Shown in pieces: positions 37,113-47,710 of a DNA stretch of 64,000 nt. How positions within the stretch are numbered: the first letter of the stretch is position 1; every line of letters begins with the position of its first letter. The position numbers were made by a program, and so were the translations under genes. The notes beneath the pieces are model-generated. The model searched no databases. It was given only the letters and a program-made list of their open reading frames with translations, and was not told where the DNA came from. Location of the stretch: the NCBI RefSeq assembly GCF_014841565.1, contig NZ_JACYUD010000006.1, forward strand, positions 62,001 through 126,000. The letters run 5' to 3'. Source of the DNA: Rhizobium sp. CFBP 8762. Lineage in GTDB: Bacteria; Pseudomonadota; Alphaproteobacteria; Rhizobiales; Rhizobiaceae.

Positions 37113-39884
37113 TTATTCGTCTGTTGGTGTTTCCGCCTCCAAAGGCGCAGGCGCTTCGCCTTCTATTTCCTCTTCCGCTTCCGGCTCACTGATCCGCTCA
37201 ACCGACACGACTTTTTCGTCCTTGGCGGTGGAGAAGATGGTGACGCCCTTCGTCGCACGGCTTGCCACGCGAATGTCGACAACCGGCACGCGGATCAACT
37301 GACCCCCGTCTGACACCAGCATGATCTGGTCCTTGTCTTCGATCGGGAATGCGGCGACGAGTTCACCGATCTCCTTGGCCTTGGAGGTGTCTGTGGCGCG
37401 AATCCCCTTGCCACCGCGACCGGACACCCGGAAGTCGTACGAGGACGACCGCTTGCCAAAGCCTTTTTCAGAAACGGTCAGCAGGAATTGCTCCCGTGCC
37501 TTCATCTCTTCATAGCGCTCCTGCGAAAGTTCCGCCAGTTCGCCTGCATCCTCACCGACGAGCTGAATGTCCTCGACATCTTCACCGCTGCTGCGACGCT
37601 CAGCCGACACACGCTTGAGATAGGCGGCGCGCTCGGATGCCTCCGTTTCCACATGGCCCAGAATGGTCATGGAAATAACCCGGTCAGCTTCGCCCAGCGA
37701 AATACCTCGGACACCGATGGAGTTGCGACCGGCAAACACACGCACATCCGTGACCGGGAAGCGAATGCACTGGCCGAGCGCCGTGGTCAGCACCACATCG
37801 TCAAACTCGGTGCAGGTTTCCACCGACAGGATTTCATCGCCCTCTTCATCCAGCTTCATCGCAATCTTGCCATTGCGATTGACCTGCACGAAGTCCGACA
37901 GCTTGTTGCGGCGAACGGTTCCCCGCGTCGTTGAGAACATCACATCGAGGTTCTCCCACATGGCTTCATCGTCCGGCATCGGCATAATGGTGGTGATGCG
38001 TTCACCGGCTTCCAGAGGAAGCATATTGATCAAAGCCTTGCCGCGAGATTGCGGCGTGCCGATCGGCAAACGCCAGACCTTTTCCTTGTACACGATACCG
38101 CGCGACGAGAAGAACAGAACAGGCGTATGGGTGTTGGCAACGAACAGCCGCGTGACGAAATCCTCATCCCGCGTCGCCATGCCGGAGCGGCCCTTGCCGC
38201 CACGGCGCTGCGCCCGGTAGGTCGTCAGCGGCACCCGCTTGATGTAGCCCAGATGCGAAACGGTCACGACCATGTCTTCCTGAGCGATGAGATCCTCATC
38301 GTCCATGTCCGGTCCGCCGTCAGCGATTTCCGTGCGGCGCGGCGTGCCGAACTCGTCCCGAACAGCGGCAAGCTCCTCCTTGACGATGGTCATGATCCGC
38401 AAGCGCGAGCCGAGAATATCCAGGTAATCGATGATTTCCGCACCGATTTTGTTCAACTCTTCGGCAATTTCATCACGACCCAAAGCCGTCAATCTTTGCA
38501 GGCGCAGTTCGAGGATAGCGCGAGCCTGCTCCTCCGAGAGATTGTAAGTGTTGTCTTCATTGATACGATGACGAGGATCGTCAATCAGCCGGATCAGCGA
38601 ATCGACGTCATGGGCTGGCCAGCGGCGTTCCATCAACTGTTCGCGCGCCGTCTGCGGGTCCGGCGCCTGACGGATCAGCTTGATGACTTCATCAATATTG
38701 GCAACCGCGATTGCCAGACCGACCAAGACGTGCGCGCGCTCACGCGCCTTGCGAAGAAGGTATTTCGTACGGCGGCTGATGACTTCCTCGCGGAACGAGA
38801 CGAAAGCCCGCAACATGTCGAGCAGCGTCATCTGCTCCGGCTTGCCGCCATTCAGTGCAACCATGTTGCAGCCGAACGAGCTTTGCAGCGGCGTATAGCG
38901 ATAAAGCTGGTTCAGGATCACCTCGGCATTGGCATCGCGCTTCAGCTCGATAACAACCCGGTAGCCCTGACGGTCCGACTCGTCGCGCAGATCGGAAATA
39001 CCTTCGATGCGTTTGTCACGCACCAGTTCGGCCATTTTCTCAATCATCGTCGCCTTGTTCACCTGATAGGGAACTTCGGTCACGATGATCTGCTCACGAT
39101 CATTGCGCATTGGCTCGATATGCGCACGACCGCGCATGATGACCGAGCCACGGCCCGTCTCATAGGCCTGCCGGATGCCCGAACGGCCCAAAATCAACGC
39201 ACCCGTCGGAAAATCCGGTCCTGGAATGATCTCCATCAGCTGGGGCAGTTCCAGCGCCGGATTGTCGATCAGCGCGATACAGCCATTGATCACTTCGGTG
39301 AGGTTGTGCGGCGGAATATTGGTCGCCATGCCGACAGCGATACCGCCGGCACCATTGACCAGCAGGTTCGGAAATTTCGCGGGAACAACGACGGGCTCGC
39401 TCAGCGTGCCATCGTAGTTATCACGGAAGTCCACCGTGTCCTTGTCGAGATCGTCGAGAAGCGCATGTGCGGCTTTCTCAAGACGGCACTCGGTGTAACG
39501 TTCAGCCGCTGGCGGATCACCATCGATGGACCCGAAATTGCCCTGACCATCAATCAGCGGCAACCGCAACGACCAAGGCTGCGCCATGCGCGCCAGAGCG
39601 TCGTAAATCGCGGAATTGCCATGGGGGTGGAATTTACCCATGACGTCACCGGTGACGCGGGCACATTTGACGTATTTCTTGTTCCAGTCGATGCCGAGTT
39701 CGCTCATCCCGTAGAGAATGCGGCGATGAACTGGCTTCAAACCGTCGCGAACATCGGGAAGCGCGCGGCTGACGATAACGCTCATGGCGTAATCGAGGTA
39801 GGACCTCTGCATTTCCTCCATAATGGAAATGGGTTCGATGCCTGGTGGATTCTTGCCGCCGCCGGGTGTGCTTTGCTCAGTCAA
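37113..39884 (-). CDS. gyrA: DNA gyrase subunit A
   Basis: The DNA cleavage and religation subunit of gyrase, 923 residues. The N-terminal winged-helix core has [20 protein letters not shown] and the catalytic Tyr in [12 protein letters not shown]. The quinolone-determining region reads [15 protein letters not shown]: the positions of E. coli Ser83 and Asp87 are Ser and Asp, so no classical resistance change is seen. The C-terminal beta-pinwheel contains the GyrA box QRRGGKG, which is needed for DNA wrapping and negative supercoiling and separates it from ParC. It ends in an acidic tail. A promoter-like element and a short tandem repeat lie upstream. Confidence 0.97.
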   Translation of the reverse strand: MTEQSTPGGGKNPPGIEPISIMEEMQRSYLDYAMSVIVSRALPDVRDGLKPVHRRILYGMSELGIDWNKKYVKCARVTGDVMGKFHPHGNSAIYDALARMAQPWSLRLPLIDGQGNFGSIDGDPPAAERYTECRLEKAAHALLDDLDKDTVDFRDNYDGTLSEPVVVPAKFPNLLVNGAGGIAVGMATNIPPHNLTEVINGCIALIDNPALELPQLMEIIPGPDFPTGALILGRSGIRQAYETGRGSVIMRGRAHIEPMRNDREQIIVTEVPYQVNKATMIEKMAELVRDKRIEGISDLRDESDRQGYRVVIELKRDANAEVILNQLYRYTPLQSSFGCNMVALNGGKPEQMTLLDMLRAFVSFREEVISRRTKYLLRKARERAHVLVGLAIAVANIDEVIKLIRQAPDPQTAREQLMERRWPAHDVDSLIRLIDDPRHRINEDNTYNLSEEQARAILELRLQRLTALGRDEIAEELNKIGAEIIDYLDILGSRLRIMTIVKEELAAVRDEFGTPRRTEIADGGPDMDDEDLIAQEDMVVTVSHLGYIKRVPLTTYRAQRRGGKGRSGMATRDEDFVTRLFVANTHTPVLFFSSRGIVYKEKVWRLPIGTPQSRGKALINMLPLEAGERITTIMPMPDDEAMWENLDVMFSTTRGTVRRNKLSDFVQVNRNGKIAMKLDEEGDEILSVETCTEFDDVVLTTALGQCIRFPVTDVRVFAGRNSIGVRGISLGEADRVISMTILGHVETEASERAAYLKRVSAERRSSGEDVEDIQLVGEDAGELAELSQERYEEMKAREQFLLTVSEKGFGKRSSSYDFRVSGRGGKGIRATDTSKAKEIGELVAAFPIEDKDQIMLVSDGGQLIRVPVVDIRVASRATKGVTIFSTAKDEKVVSVERISEPEAEEEIEGEAPAPLEAETPTDE

Positions 39885-39919
39885 TTTCGATCACGATCTT
39901 TGTTCAGAATCAGACAATC

Positions 39920-39949
39920 AGTATAGCCGAATGAGCGCTCCAGCGCCAA
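39920..39949 (-). promoter_or_regulatory. Candidate sigma70 promoter of gyrA
   Basis: On the minus strand TTGGCG (39949-39944) and TATACT (39925-39920) are 18 bp apart, 36 bp upstream of the gyrA start codon. The hexamers match the consensus well at -10 and moderately at -35. Confidence 0.5.
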
Positions 39950-39961
39950 TTTCAGCCCAGG

Positions 39962-39997
39962 TTTTATACAGGCTTTTCGTTTTATACAGGCTTTTCG
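39962..39997. repeat. Perfect 18-bp tandem duplication upstream of gyrA
   Basis: TTTTATACAGGCTTTTCG occurs twice head to tail (39962-39979 and 39980-39997). Each copy carries a TATAAAA-like sequence on the minus strand. It lies just upstream of the candidate gyrA promoter in the gyrA-marC spacer. Confidence 0.9.
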
Positions 39998-40064
39998 GGC
40001 GCGCTCTTCACGATCCCTTCTCATTAAGGCATAAGTTTCACGATTGCCAGCAAAAGGGCCGACC

Positions 40065-40694
40065 ATGATTCATCTCGATCTTCTGATCAATGCGCTGACG
40101 ACCATTCTGGTCACCATTGATCCGCCGGGGCTGGCACCCATCTTTCTCAGCCTGACCATGGGCATGACCCGCACGGAGCGGTTTCAGGTGGCGCTGCGCG
40201 GGTCGCTGATTGCCTTCGGCATTCTGGCGGCGTTCGCGTTGTTCGGTAACAGCTTGTTGGGGCTGCTCGGCATTTCCATTGGCGCGTTTCGCATTGCCGG
40301 TGGCGTGCTGCTTTTCTGGATCGCATTCGAAATGATTTTCGAGCGCCGTCAGGAGCGCAAGGAAAAAACCGGTGAGGTTGCCATCACGCAAGACCATATC
40401 CGCAACATATCGGTCTTTCCGCTGGCGCTTCCGTTGATTGCCGGACCCGGTGCCATTTCGGCGGTTATACTCCTGTCGGGTTCTTTCGCCCAGCCGGTAC
40501 AGCGTTTGGAACTGATCACCGTGATCGGCGTCTGTGTCGGTATTCTCTTCTGCGCTCTCGTCATTGCGGAGCGACTGGACCGATTTCTCGGTGCAACAGG
40601 CCGCGCAATTCTGACAAGGCTTCTGGGCGTGATCCTCGCCGCTCTTGCCGTTCAGTTCGTGGTGGATGGCGTGAAATCCGCGTTTGCCATTTGA
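40065..40694 (+). CDS. MarC family integral membrane protein
   Basis: A 209-residue inner-membrane protein of the MarC/UPF0056 family with about six helices (for example LLINALTTILVTIDPPGLAPIFL, LIAFGILAAFALFGNSLLGLL, FPLALPLIAGPGAISAVILL). The DPPG and PLIAGPG motifs are typical. Despite the name, MarC is not needed for multiple antibiotic resistance, and its transport substrate is unknown. The ATG at 40065 has AAGGG seven bases upstream; seven additional codons upstream are unlikely. It is divergent from gyrA and convergent with ssb. Confidence 0.92.
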   Translation: MIHLDLLINALTTILVTIDPPGLAPIFLSLTMGMTRTERFQVALRGSLIAFGILAAFALFGNSLLGLLGISIGAFRIAGGVLLFWIAFEMIFERRQERKEKTGEVAITQDHIRNISVFPLALPLIAGPGAISAVILLSGSFAQPVQRLELITVIGVCVGILFCALVIAERLDRFLGATGRAILTRLLGVILAALAVQFVVDGVKSAFAI

Positions 40695-40704
40695 CGCCAT
40701 AAAA

Positions 40705-40726
40705 AAAGCGACCCGAAGGTCGCTTT
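40705..40726. terminator. Bidirectional terminator between marC and ssb
   Basis: A perfect 9-bp stem (AAAGCGACC at 40705-40713 with 40718-40726) with a CGAA tetraloop, A-run on the left and T-run on the right. It lies ten bases from both genes. Confidence 0.9.
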
Positions 40727-40736
40727 ATCAACAATC

Positions 40737-41261
40737 CTAGAACGGAATGTCGTCGTCCATGTCACGGGAGAAACCACCGCCCCCGCCGCCCGTGTTTCCG
40801 CCGCCGGAACGCGCAGGCGTGTTGGACTGGCCGTAATCGTCGCCGAAGTTTCCACCGCCGCCGCCGCCGTAATCAGCCGACCCGCCGCGTGCACCACCGC
40901 CGCCTTCACCACGGCCATCCAGCATTGTGAGGGTCGAGTTGAAGCCCTGCAACACGACTTCGGTGGAGTACTTGTCCTGACCGTCCTTGTCCTGCCATTT
41001 GCGGGTCTGAAGCTGGCCTTCGATGTAAACCTTGGCACCCTTTTTCAGATACTGTTCCGCGACTTTGCAGAGGCCTTCATTGAAGATAACGACGCGGTGC
41101 CATTCGGTCTTTTCCTTGCGCTCGCCCGAATTGCGGTCGCGCCAGGTCTCTGAGGTTGCAATATTCAGGTTGGCGATGGGGCGGCCATCCTGCGTGCGGC
41201 GGATTTCCGGGTCCGCACCCAGATTTCCAATCAAGATTACCTTATTGACGCTTCCAGCCAT
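40737..41261 (-). CDS. ssb: Single-stranded DNA-binding protein
   Basis: A 174-residue SSB that coats single-stranded DNA in replication, recombination and repair. An N-terminal OB fold (about 1-110) opens [21 protein letters not shown] and contains [23 protein letters not shown] glycine-rich disordered linker follows. The acidic tip DMDDDIPF is the docking site for RecJ, RecG, RecQ and other partners; recJ and recG are in this window too. Next to uvrA in divergent orientation, it may share the SOS-controlled region, but its own promoter was not identified. Confidence 0.96.
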   Translation of the reverse strand: MAGSVNKVILIGNLGADPEIRRTQDGRPIANLNIATSETWRDRNSGERKEKTEWHRVVIFNEGLCKVAEQYLKKGAKVYIEGQLQTRKWQDKDGQDKYSTEVVLQGFNSTLTMLDGRGEGGGGARGGSADYGGGGGGNFGDDYGQSNTPARSGGGNTGGGGGGFSRDMDDDIPF

Positions 41262-41378
41262 CGTATTTTCCTATTTCTTGCGCGAAGAATTCGAGCGCTC
41301 AAAAACTGAGACTTACCCTAGTCGATATCGGCTACGCCCGTACCAACCAATCTCCCGTGATCAACAACAAATTTCACT

Positions 41379-41406
41379 TTGCAACGTTCATTTTTTGTTC
41401 TAATAA
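41379..41406 (+). promoter_or_regulatory. uvrA promoter with LexA box inside the spacer
   Basis: TTGCAA (41379-41384) and TAATAA (41401-41406) are 16 bp apart. The spacer holds GTTC-N7-GTTC at 41386-41400, the exact alphaproteobacterial LexA-binding consensus. LexA bound there would block RNA polymerase, so uvrA should be induced by DNA damage. The leader to the uvrA ATG would be about 110 bases. Confidence 0.85.
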
Positions 41407-41524
41407 AGGCCATGTCGAGAGTCAAGGGAGTCGCTACACCCATTTGCGAATTTCACGATTACGCTCGACTCCACCGCAGCAATTCCTACATAGAGCCGGA
41501 CTGTTTCACTTAAAGCTGGACAAG

Positions 41525-44446
41525 ATGAGCGAACTGAAAACCATTTCGATACGCGGCGCGCGCGAACACAATCTCAAAGGGGTGGATCTCGATCTGCCTC
41601 GAAACAAGCTTATCGTTATGACGGGCCTGTCGGGCTCGGGAAAATCCTCGCTCGCCTTTGATACGATTTATGCCGAAGGGCAGCGGCGCTATGTTGAGAG
41701 CCTGTCCGCCTACGCCCGGCAGTTTCTGGAGATGATGCAGAAGCCGGACGTGGACCAGATCGAAGGTCTCTCGCCCGCCATCTCCATCGAGCAGAAAACC
41801 ACGTCGCGCAATCCGCGCTCGACCGTCGGAACAGTTACCGAAATCTATGACTATATGCGCTTGCTGTTTGCGCGCGTGGGCGTCCCTTATTCACCTGTAA
41901 CCGGCTTGCCGATCGAGAGCCAGACGGTCAGCCAGATGGTGGATCGCGTTCTGGCGTTTGAGGAAGGCACCCGGCTGTTTATCCTTGCACCCTTGGTGCG
42001 CGGACGCAAAGGCGAGTATAAAAAAGAACTCGCAGAGCTGATGAAAAAGGGCTTTCAGCGCGTCAAGATCGACGGGCAATTTTACGAAATTGCCGAGGCC
42101 CCGACACTCGACAAAAAATACAAGCACGATATCGACATTGTTGTGGACCGTGTCGTGGTCCGCACCGATATCGCCTCTCGTCTGGCAGACAGTCTGGAAA
42201 CGGCGCTGCGGCTTGCCGATGGTCTGGCCGTGGCCGAGTTTGCCGACAAGCCGCTGCGTGCCGAGGATACGTCCGCCGGTGGTTCTGCCAACAAGTCGCT
42301 GAATGAAACGCATGAGCGGGTTCTGTTTTCAGAAAAGTTCGCCTGCCCGGTGTCCGGTTTCACGATCCCTGAAATCGAGCCGCGTCTGTTTTCCTTCAAC
42401 AACCCGTTTGGCGCGTGCCCGACCTGCGATGGTTTGGGCAGCCAGCAGAAGATCGATGACGCATTGATCGTTCCGGAGCCTGAGCGGACATTGCGCGATG
42501 GCGCGATTGCCCCCTGGGCAAAATCCTCGTCTCCTTATTACACGCAGACTCTTGAGGCTCTCGGCAGCCATTTCGGATTCAAGCTGGGACAGCGGTGGAC
42601 CGAAATTCCGCACAGCGCGCAACACGCCATTTTGCATGGTACGAAAGAGCGCATCGAATTTCATTACAAGGATGGCGCGCGCAGCTATACCACCTCCAAG
42701 GATTTCGAGGGCATTATCCCCAACCTTGAGCGCCGCTGGAAAGAGACCGATTCGACCTGGGCGCGGGAGGAAATCGAGCGCTATATGTCGGCGGCACCCT
42801 GCCCCGCTTGCGCGGGCTATCGGTTGAAACCCGAGGCACTGGCCGTCAAGATCGATGGGCTGCACATCGGTCAAGTCACGGAAATGTCGATCCGTGTTGC
42901 GCGTGACTGGTTCGAGACGCTGGCGGCAAAACTGACGTCGAAACAGAATGAAATTGCAGCGCGAATCTTTAAGGAAATTCGCGAGCGGCTTCGCTTCCTG
43001 AACGATGTCGGGCTGGAATATCTCAGCCTGTCGCGAAATTCGGGGACCTTGTCCGGGGGTGAAAGCCAGCGCATTCGTTTGGCTTCGCAGATCGGCTCGG
43101 GTCTGACGGGCGTTCTCTACGTGTTGGATGAGCCGTCCATTGGCCTACACCAGCGCGACAATGCGCGGCTTCTGGATACGCTGCGCCATCTGCGCGATAT
43201 CGGCAATACCGTCATTGTCGTCGAGCATGACGAGGATGCAATTTTGACGGCGGACTACGTGGTCGATATTGGCCCGGCTGCGGGTGTCCATGGCGGCGAG
43301 GTTATCGCTGAAGGGTCGCCCGCCGACATTATCGCCAATCCGAGATCGCTGACCGGTAAATATCTGTCCGGCGAATTGGCCGTGAGTGTGCCTGCCGAGC
43401 GTCGCAAGACAAAAAAGAACAAGCAGCTAACGGTCGTCGGTGCGCGCGGCAATAACCTCAAGAATGTCACAGCGTCTATACCGCTCGGCGTCTTTACCGC
43501 TGTTACCGGTGTGTCCGGCGGTGGCAAATCCACATTCCTGATTGAAACGCTGTACAAGGCCGCAGCCCGTCGCGTCATGGGCGCGCGTGAAAACCCGGCA
43601 GAGCATGATCGGATCGATGGCTTCGAGCACATTGATAAGGTGATCGATATCGATCAGTCGCCGATTGGACGCACACCGCGCTCCAACCCGGCCACGTATA
43701 CCGGTGCGTTTACGCCGATCCGCGACTGGTTCGCTGGTCTGCCAGAAGCCAAGGCGCGCGGCTATCAGCCGGGCCGGTTCTCCTTCAACGTCAAGGGCGG
43801 TCGTTGTGAGGCATGTCAAGGTGACGGCGTAATCAAAATTGAGATGCACTTTCTGCCCGATGTGTACGTGACCTGCGACGTGTGTCACGGCAAGCGTTAC
43901 AATCGTGAGACGCTGGATGTTACGTTTAAAAGCAAATCCATCGCCGACGTGCTGGATATGACGGTTGAGGAAGGCGTCGAGTTCTTTGCGGCTGTGCCAT
44001 CGGTCCGCGACAAACTCGCAACGCTGAAAGAAGTGGGCCTTGGCTATATCAAGGTTGGCCAGCAGGCCAATACGCTTTCAGGCGGTGAGGCGCAGCGTGT
44101 GAAGCTGGCTAAAGAGTTGTCGAAGCGCTCAACCGGGCGCACGCTGTATATTCTGGACGAGCCGACGACAGGCTTGCACTTCCACGATGTGGCAAAACTG
44201 CTGGAAGTGCTGCATGAACTGGTCAATCAGGGCAATTCCGTCGTCGTCATTGAGCATAATCTTGAGGTGATCAAGACCGCAGACTGGGTGCTGGACTTCG
44301 GGCCGGAGGGTGGCGATGGCGGCGGCGAGGTCATTGCAGTTGGAACTCCGGAATCCATCGTGCATGAAGAGCGCTCTCACACCGGCCACTTCCTGAAGGA
44401 ATTGCTGGAGCGGCGACCGATGAAGAAAATACAGGCGGCGGAGTAA
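41525..44446 (+). CDS. uvrA: Excinuclease ABC subunit A
   Basis: The damage-recognition ATPase of nucleotide excision repair, 973 residues, with two ABC modules. Module 1: Walker [10 protein letters not shown] and signature [16 protein letters not shown]. Module 2: Walker [10 protein letters not shown] and signature [16 protein letters not shown], each followed by a DEP Walker B. The second zinc finger is complete (CEACQGDG...[10 protein letters not shown]). The first reads [11 protein letters not shown], lacking the second Cys of the usual C-x-x-C, with CPTC present later. The ATG at 41525 is preferred; upstream frame to 41357 lies in the promoter and is not coding. It is regulated by the LexA box upstream. 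Confidence 0.97.
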   Translation: MSELKTISIRGAREHNLKGVDLDLPRNKLIVMTGLSGSGKSSLAFDTIYAEGQRRYVESLSAYARQFLEMMQKPDVDQIEGLSPAISIEQKTTSRNPRSTVGTVTEIYDYMRLLFARVGVPYSPVTGLPIESQTVSQMVDRVLAFEEGTRLFILAPLVRGRKGEYKKELAELMKKGFQRVKIDGQFYEIAEAPTLDKKYKHDIDIVVDRVVVRTDIASRLADSLETALRLADGLAVAEFADKPLRAEDTSAGGSANKSLNETHERVLFSEKFACPVSGFTIPEIEPRLFSFNNPFGACPTCDGLGSQQKIDDALIVPEPERTLRDGAIAPWAKSSSPYYTQTLEALGSHFGFKLGQRWTEIPHSAQHAILHGTKERIEFHYKDGARSYTTSKDFEGIIPNLERRWKETDSTWAREEIERYMSAAPCPACAGYRLKPEALAVKIDGLHIGQVTEMSIRVARDWFETLAAKLTSKQNEIAARIFKEIRERLRFLNDVGLEYLSLSRNSGTLSGGESQRIRLASQIGSGLTGVLYVLDEPSIGLHQRDNARLLDTLRHLRDIGNTVIVVEHDEDAILTADYVVDIGPAAGVHGGEVIAEGSPADIIANPRSLTGKYLSGELAVSVPAERRKTKKNKQLTVVGARGNNLKNVTASIPLGVFTAVTGVSGGGKSTFLIETLYKAAARRVMGARENPAEHDRIDGFEHIDKVIDIDQSPIGRTPRSNPATYTGAFTPIRDWFAGLPEAKARGYQPGRFSFNVKGGRCEACQGDGVIKIEMHFLPDVYVTCDVCHGKRYNRETLDVTFKSKSIADVLDMTVEEGVEFFAAVPSVRDKLATLKEVGLGYIKVGQQANTLSGGEAQRVKLAKELSKRSTGRTLYILDEPTTGLHFHDVAKLLEVLHELVNQGNSVVVIEHNLEVIKTADWVLDFGPEGGDGGGEVIAVGTPESIVHEERSHTGHFLKELLERRPMKKIQAAE

Positions 44447-44449
44447 CCT

Positions 44450-45256
44450 ATGGCACGTCAGGGCATGATACGCACAGGGATTGGCGGCTGGACCTTCGAG
44501 CCATGGCGGGGAACGTTTTTCCCCGATGACCTGAAGCAGAAGGACGAGTTGCGGTTTGCCGCCGGCGAGCTCGCCACCATCGAGGTCAACGGCACCTATT
44601 ACAGCACGCAGAAGCCGGCAACCTTTGCCAAATGGGCGAGCGAAGTGCCCGACGGGTTTGTCTTTTCCTTGAAAGCGACCCGTTACGTCACAAACCGTCG
44701 AGTTCTGGCAGAAGCCGGGGAGTCTGTGGCCAAGTTTCTGGGCTCGGGTCTGACGGAACTGGGTGATCATCTGGGCCCGTTGCTGTGGCAGTTCGCGCCG
44801 ACCAAGAGGTTTGACCCCGATGACTTCGGCGCGTTTCTTGAGCTATTGCCAGATAAGCTGGAGGGGCTGCCGTTGCGCCATGCGCTGGAAGTGCGCAACG
44901 CGACATTTGCCTGCGCCGAATTCCTCTCACTGGCGCGTAAGCACAATTGCGCAATCGTCTATGCGCATCACAACGAGTATCCGGAAATTGCCGACGTAAC
45001 CGCCGATTTTGTGTACGCGCGCTTGCAGCGTGGCAGCGACGATATCGAAACCTGCTACCCAGAAGACGCGCTGAACGAATGGGCGGATCGCGTTACAGTA
45101 TGGGCCAAGGGCGAGCAGCCGGATGACCTTCCCCTGTCCGATCCGGATACAAAACCGAAAAAGCAGGCCCGTGATGTGTTTGTTTACTTTATTCATGAGG
45201 GCAAGGTGAATGCGCCCAATGGTGCGCGCTCACTAGCGGCTAAGCTTAAAACTTAA
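44450..45256 (+). CDS. DUF72 domain-containing protein
   Basis: A 268-residue TIM-barrel-like DUF72 protein. Family hallmarks are IRTGIGGWTFEPWRGTFFP at the start, EVNGTYYSTQKPATFAKWASEVPDGFVFSLKA, LLWQFAPTKRFD and HALEVRNATF, and it ends FVYFIHEGKVNAPNGA. It is distantly related to endonuclease IV-like barrels, but no activity is established. It begins three bases after the uvrA stop codon on the same strand, so it is very likely cotranscribed with uvrA and hence possibly SOS-induced, which is a hint of a role in DNA damage. Confidence 0.9.
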   Translation: MARQGMIRTGIGGWTFEPWRGTFFPDDLKQKDELRFAAGELATIEVNGTYYSTQKPATFAKWASEVPDGFVFSLKATRYVTNRRVLAEAGESVAKFLGSGLTELGDHLGPLLWQFAPTKRFDPDDFGAFLELLPDKLEGLPLRHALEVRNATFACAEFLSLARKHNCAIVYAHHNEYPEIADVTADFVYARLQRGSDDIETCYPEDALNEWADRVTVWAKGEQPDDLPLSDPDTKPKKQARDVFVYFIHEGKVNAPNGARSLAAKLKT

Positions 45257-45265
45257 AGCAAGCCG

Positions 45266-46141
45266 TTAAGTTGCGGGTATGACAGGGCGGGAAAATCTCA
45301 GCACTGTCAGCACAAGGCCTGAAATAACCAGAACGGCTGCGGCGAGGCGGATGGGCCCAAATGCTTCGCCAAGAAACAATGCCGCAGACGACATGCCGAA
45401 CACCGGAACGAGCAGCGCAAACGGCGCGATCTGCCCTACCCCATATTGCTTGATCAGTCGTCCCCAGACGAAGAAACAGATCACTGTAGCAATCAACCCG
45501 TTATACAAAACTGATAGGACACCGACCCAGGTGACGTGGGAAAAGGCCGCGACATCACCGCTCCAACCTTCAAAATAGAAGGACATGAGCAGAACCGGTA
45601 TTGGCGCAGCAAGGCTGGCGTATACGATCAGCGCAAGCATGTCGGAATTGCCAGCCTTTTTCATCAGCACGTTGGACGAGGCCCAGCAAAGTGCTGCCGC
45701 CAGCACCAGAACGAACCCCGTTACGGTGAACCGGGCATCCAGCGTCAGCACAATCAGCCCCATCCCCCCGCAAGCAATCAGGATGCCAATGATCTGCATG
45801 GGCCGGATGGTCTCGCGCAAAATGATCGCAGCCATGACGACGGTAAACAACACTTGAGTCTGGATCAGCAACGACGCGATACCGGCAGGAACGCCCAGTT
45901 TGATGCCGAGAAACAGCAGGGGAAATGTACCCACTCCCAGAAAAAGGCCGATCCCGAACACGATCGGCCACGGCACATTGGGCTTGCGGATAAAAAATAC
46001 CAGCGGAAACACTGCGGACAGAAACCGCAGTGCCGAAAACATCAACGGCGGAAATTCCGACAGACCAAGGCGCACAGGCACAAACGAAAAACCCCAAAGC
46101 GCAGCCACGATGACGGCCAAGGCAATATCAATCTTTTTCAT
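45266..46141 (-). CDS. EamA family (DMT) transporter
   Basis: A 291-residue inner-membrane exporter of the drug/metabolite transporter superfamily with ten predicted helices in two EamA repeats (first repeat about 5-135, second about 150-285). It opens KKIDIALAVIVAALWGFSFVPVRLGL and contains MFSALRFLSAVFPLVFF. Members export amino acids or metabolites; the substrate here is unknown. AGGA lies seven bases upstream of the ATG at 46141. It converges on the DUF72 gene nine bases apart and is downstream of nnr on the same strand, 33 bp apart. Confidence 0.9.
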   Translation of the reverse strand: MKKIDIALAVIVAALWGFSFVPVRLGLSEFPPLMFSALRFLSAVFPLVFFIRKPNVPWPIVFGIGLFLGVGTFPLLFLGIKLGVPAGIASLLIQTQVLFTVVMAAIILRETIRPMQIIGILIACGGMGLIVLTLDARFTVTGFVLVLAAALCWASSNVLMKKAGNSDMLALIVYASLAAPIPVLLMSFYFEGWSGDVAAFSHVTWVGVLSVLYNGLIATVICFFVWGRLIKQYGVGQIAPFALLVPVFGMSSAALFLGEAFGPIRLAAAVLVISGLVLTVLRFSRPVIPAT

Positions 46142-46174
46142 GGGGAATCCTGCTGAAAGCGTTCGCACCCCGTT

Positions 46175-47653
46175 TTACCGGTCGAGCGGCGGAATGCAAT
46201 CCACCAGCGCTTCCGCTGTCGCCGTCGCATCGAGCCTCAGGCCCGCACGTCCATGCCGCCACACGGCCGAGGCCGCTGCCTCATAAGCTGGGATACCCTG
46301 CGCCAGATGCGCACCGGCAATGCCAGCCAAAACGTCGCCGGATCCTGCTGTAGCCAGCCATGGGGGTGCGTTGGTGTTGATGGCCGCGCGCCCGTCCGGT
46401 GCCGCAATCACCGTGTCAGCGCCCTTCAGGATCACCACGCTATGGGACCGGCGCGCCGCCTCGATAGCCTTTTCCACTTTTGACAACATGTCATCGGCGG
46501 CAATATCAGGAAACAGCCTTGCAAACTCACCATCGTGTGGTGTCAGAATCAAACGGGTGTCACCGTTCGAGAACGCAGAAAACAGCTCCGTCGGGTTATC
46601 TTTGAAGGACGAGATGCCGTCTGCGTCCAGCACCAGGCGCCGGTCAGCAACTGCCAGCGCGATGTCCCGCGCGTTTTGCCCAATCCCGAAGCCGGGCCCA
46701 AGCACAAACGTCGTCAAGCGTTGATCGTCCAGCCACTCCCGCACATTGGCTTTGGTATTGATTTCTTTCAGCATCACAGCCGTCAGATGGGCTGCATTGG
46801 TGGCCAGTGCATCTTGAGGGCTTGCCAGCGTGACCAGACCGGCCCCGCTGCGCAACCCTGCCATCGATGCCAGCCGTGCCGCACCGGTATGCAGGGCGCC
46901 TCCCGAAAACACCGCCAGATGGCCCTTGCGGTATTTGTGCGTGGATAGATCTTCGGTCGGTAACGCGCTGGCCCACACTGACGGGCCATTTTCCACAATC
47001 GTACTTTTTTGCGTTTCCAGTATCCGCTTGGGAATGCCGATATCGACGACATCCAACCGCCCACAATGCACGCGCCCGGGCAACAGCAAATGACCGGGCT
47101 TTCTGCACATGAAGGTTACCGTCAGGCTGGCCTTGAAGGCCGCACCAAGCACAGCACCGCTGTGTCCTGAAATGCCGCTCGGCAGATCGACGGCTACGAC
47201 GGGAACGCCGCTTGCGTTCACACGATGGATCACTGCGGCGATCTCATCCGAAACGGTACGGGACAGGCCTGCACCAAAAAGGGCATCGATGACGACATCG
47301 CGGTCAGTGACAACGCATTGGCTGATTGCGTGCACGGGACCTTCCCATGCATCGAACGCCCGTTTAGCGTCCCCTTTCAACTGATCTCCATTTCCAGTTG
47401 AAAAGACGTCAACACTTGCGCCGCTTTGGGCCAGCGCCGTTGCCGCAATATAACCATCACCACCGTTATTACCGGGCCCGCACAGAACGCAAAACCGTTG
47501 TGCCTGGGGAAAATCCCGCAGTGCTGCTGCTGCAACTGAAGATCCCGCAGCCCGCATCAGTCCAAAACTATCAAGGCCCGATTGCGCGGCGGCAGCGTCC
47601 ACCTTGCCCATACCATCGGGTGTGATGATCCAATGTTGTGTAATTGAGTCCAT
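46175..47653 (-). CDS. nnr: Bifunctional NAD(P)HX epimerase/dehydratase
   Basis: Repairs hydrated NAD(P)H. The N-terminal YjeF_N epimerase domain (about 1-210) has VLCGPGNNGGDGYIAATAL and DALFGAGLSRTV and VVAVDLPSGISGHSG. The C-terminal ADP/ATP-dependent dehydratase domain (about 230-490) has KGHLAVFSGG, VLGPGFGIG, ILTPHDGEFARLFP, VVILKGADTVIAAPDG and WLATAGSGDVLAGIAG, the ATP-binding motif. At 492 residues it is the usual fused form. The ATG at 47653 is chosen; a GTG at 47680 is possible and neither has a strong ribosome binding site. It is divergent from glnB across 307 bp. Confidence 0.93.
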   Translation of the reverse strand: MDSITQHWIITPDGMGKVDAAAAQSGLDSFGLMRAAGSSVAAAALRDFPQAQRFCVLCGPGNNGGDGYIAATALAQSGASVDVFSTGNGDQLKGDAKRAFDAWEGPVHAISQCVVTDRDVVIDALFGAGLSRTVSDEIAAVIHRVNASGVPVVAVDLPSGISGHSGAVLGAAFKASLTVTFMCRKPGHLLLPGRVHCGRLDVVDIGIPKRILETQKSTIVENGPSVWASALPTEDLSTHKYRKGHLAVFSGGALHTGAARLASMAGLRSGAGLVTLASPQDALATNAAHLTAVMLKEINTKANVREWLDDQRLTTFVLGPGFGIGQNARDIALAVADRRLVLDADGISSFKDNPTELFSAFSNGDTRLILTPHDGEFARLFPDIAADDMLSKVEKAIEAARRSHSVVILKGADTVIAAPDGRAAINTNAPPWLATAGSGDVLAGIAGAHLAQGIPAYEAAASAVWRHGRAGLRLDATATAEALVDCIPPLDR

Positions 47654-47710
47654 GCCGTATGATGCCTTTAAGCTGTGCACGTGACAATATGGGCAGAGGG
47701 CGACTTAATC

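Noticed and set aside
37113-39884. Quinolone-resistance change in GyrA
   Set aside because: The positions equal to E. coli Ser83 and Asp87 carry Ser and Asp.
38049-39926. 625-codon open frame antisense to gyrA
   Set aside because: gyrA is certain from its motifs. The antisense frame is a codon-usage shadow with no recognisable family.
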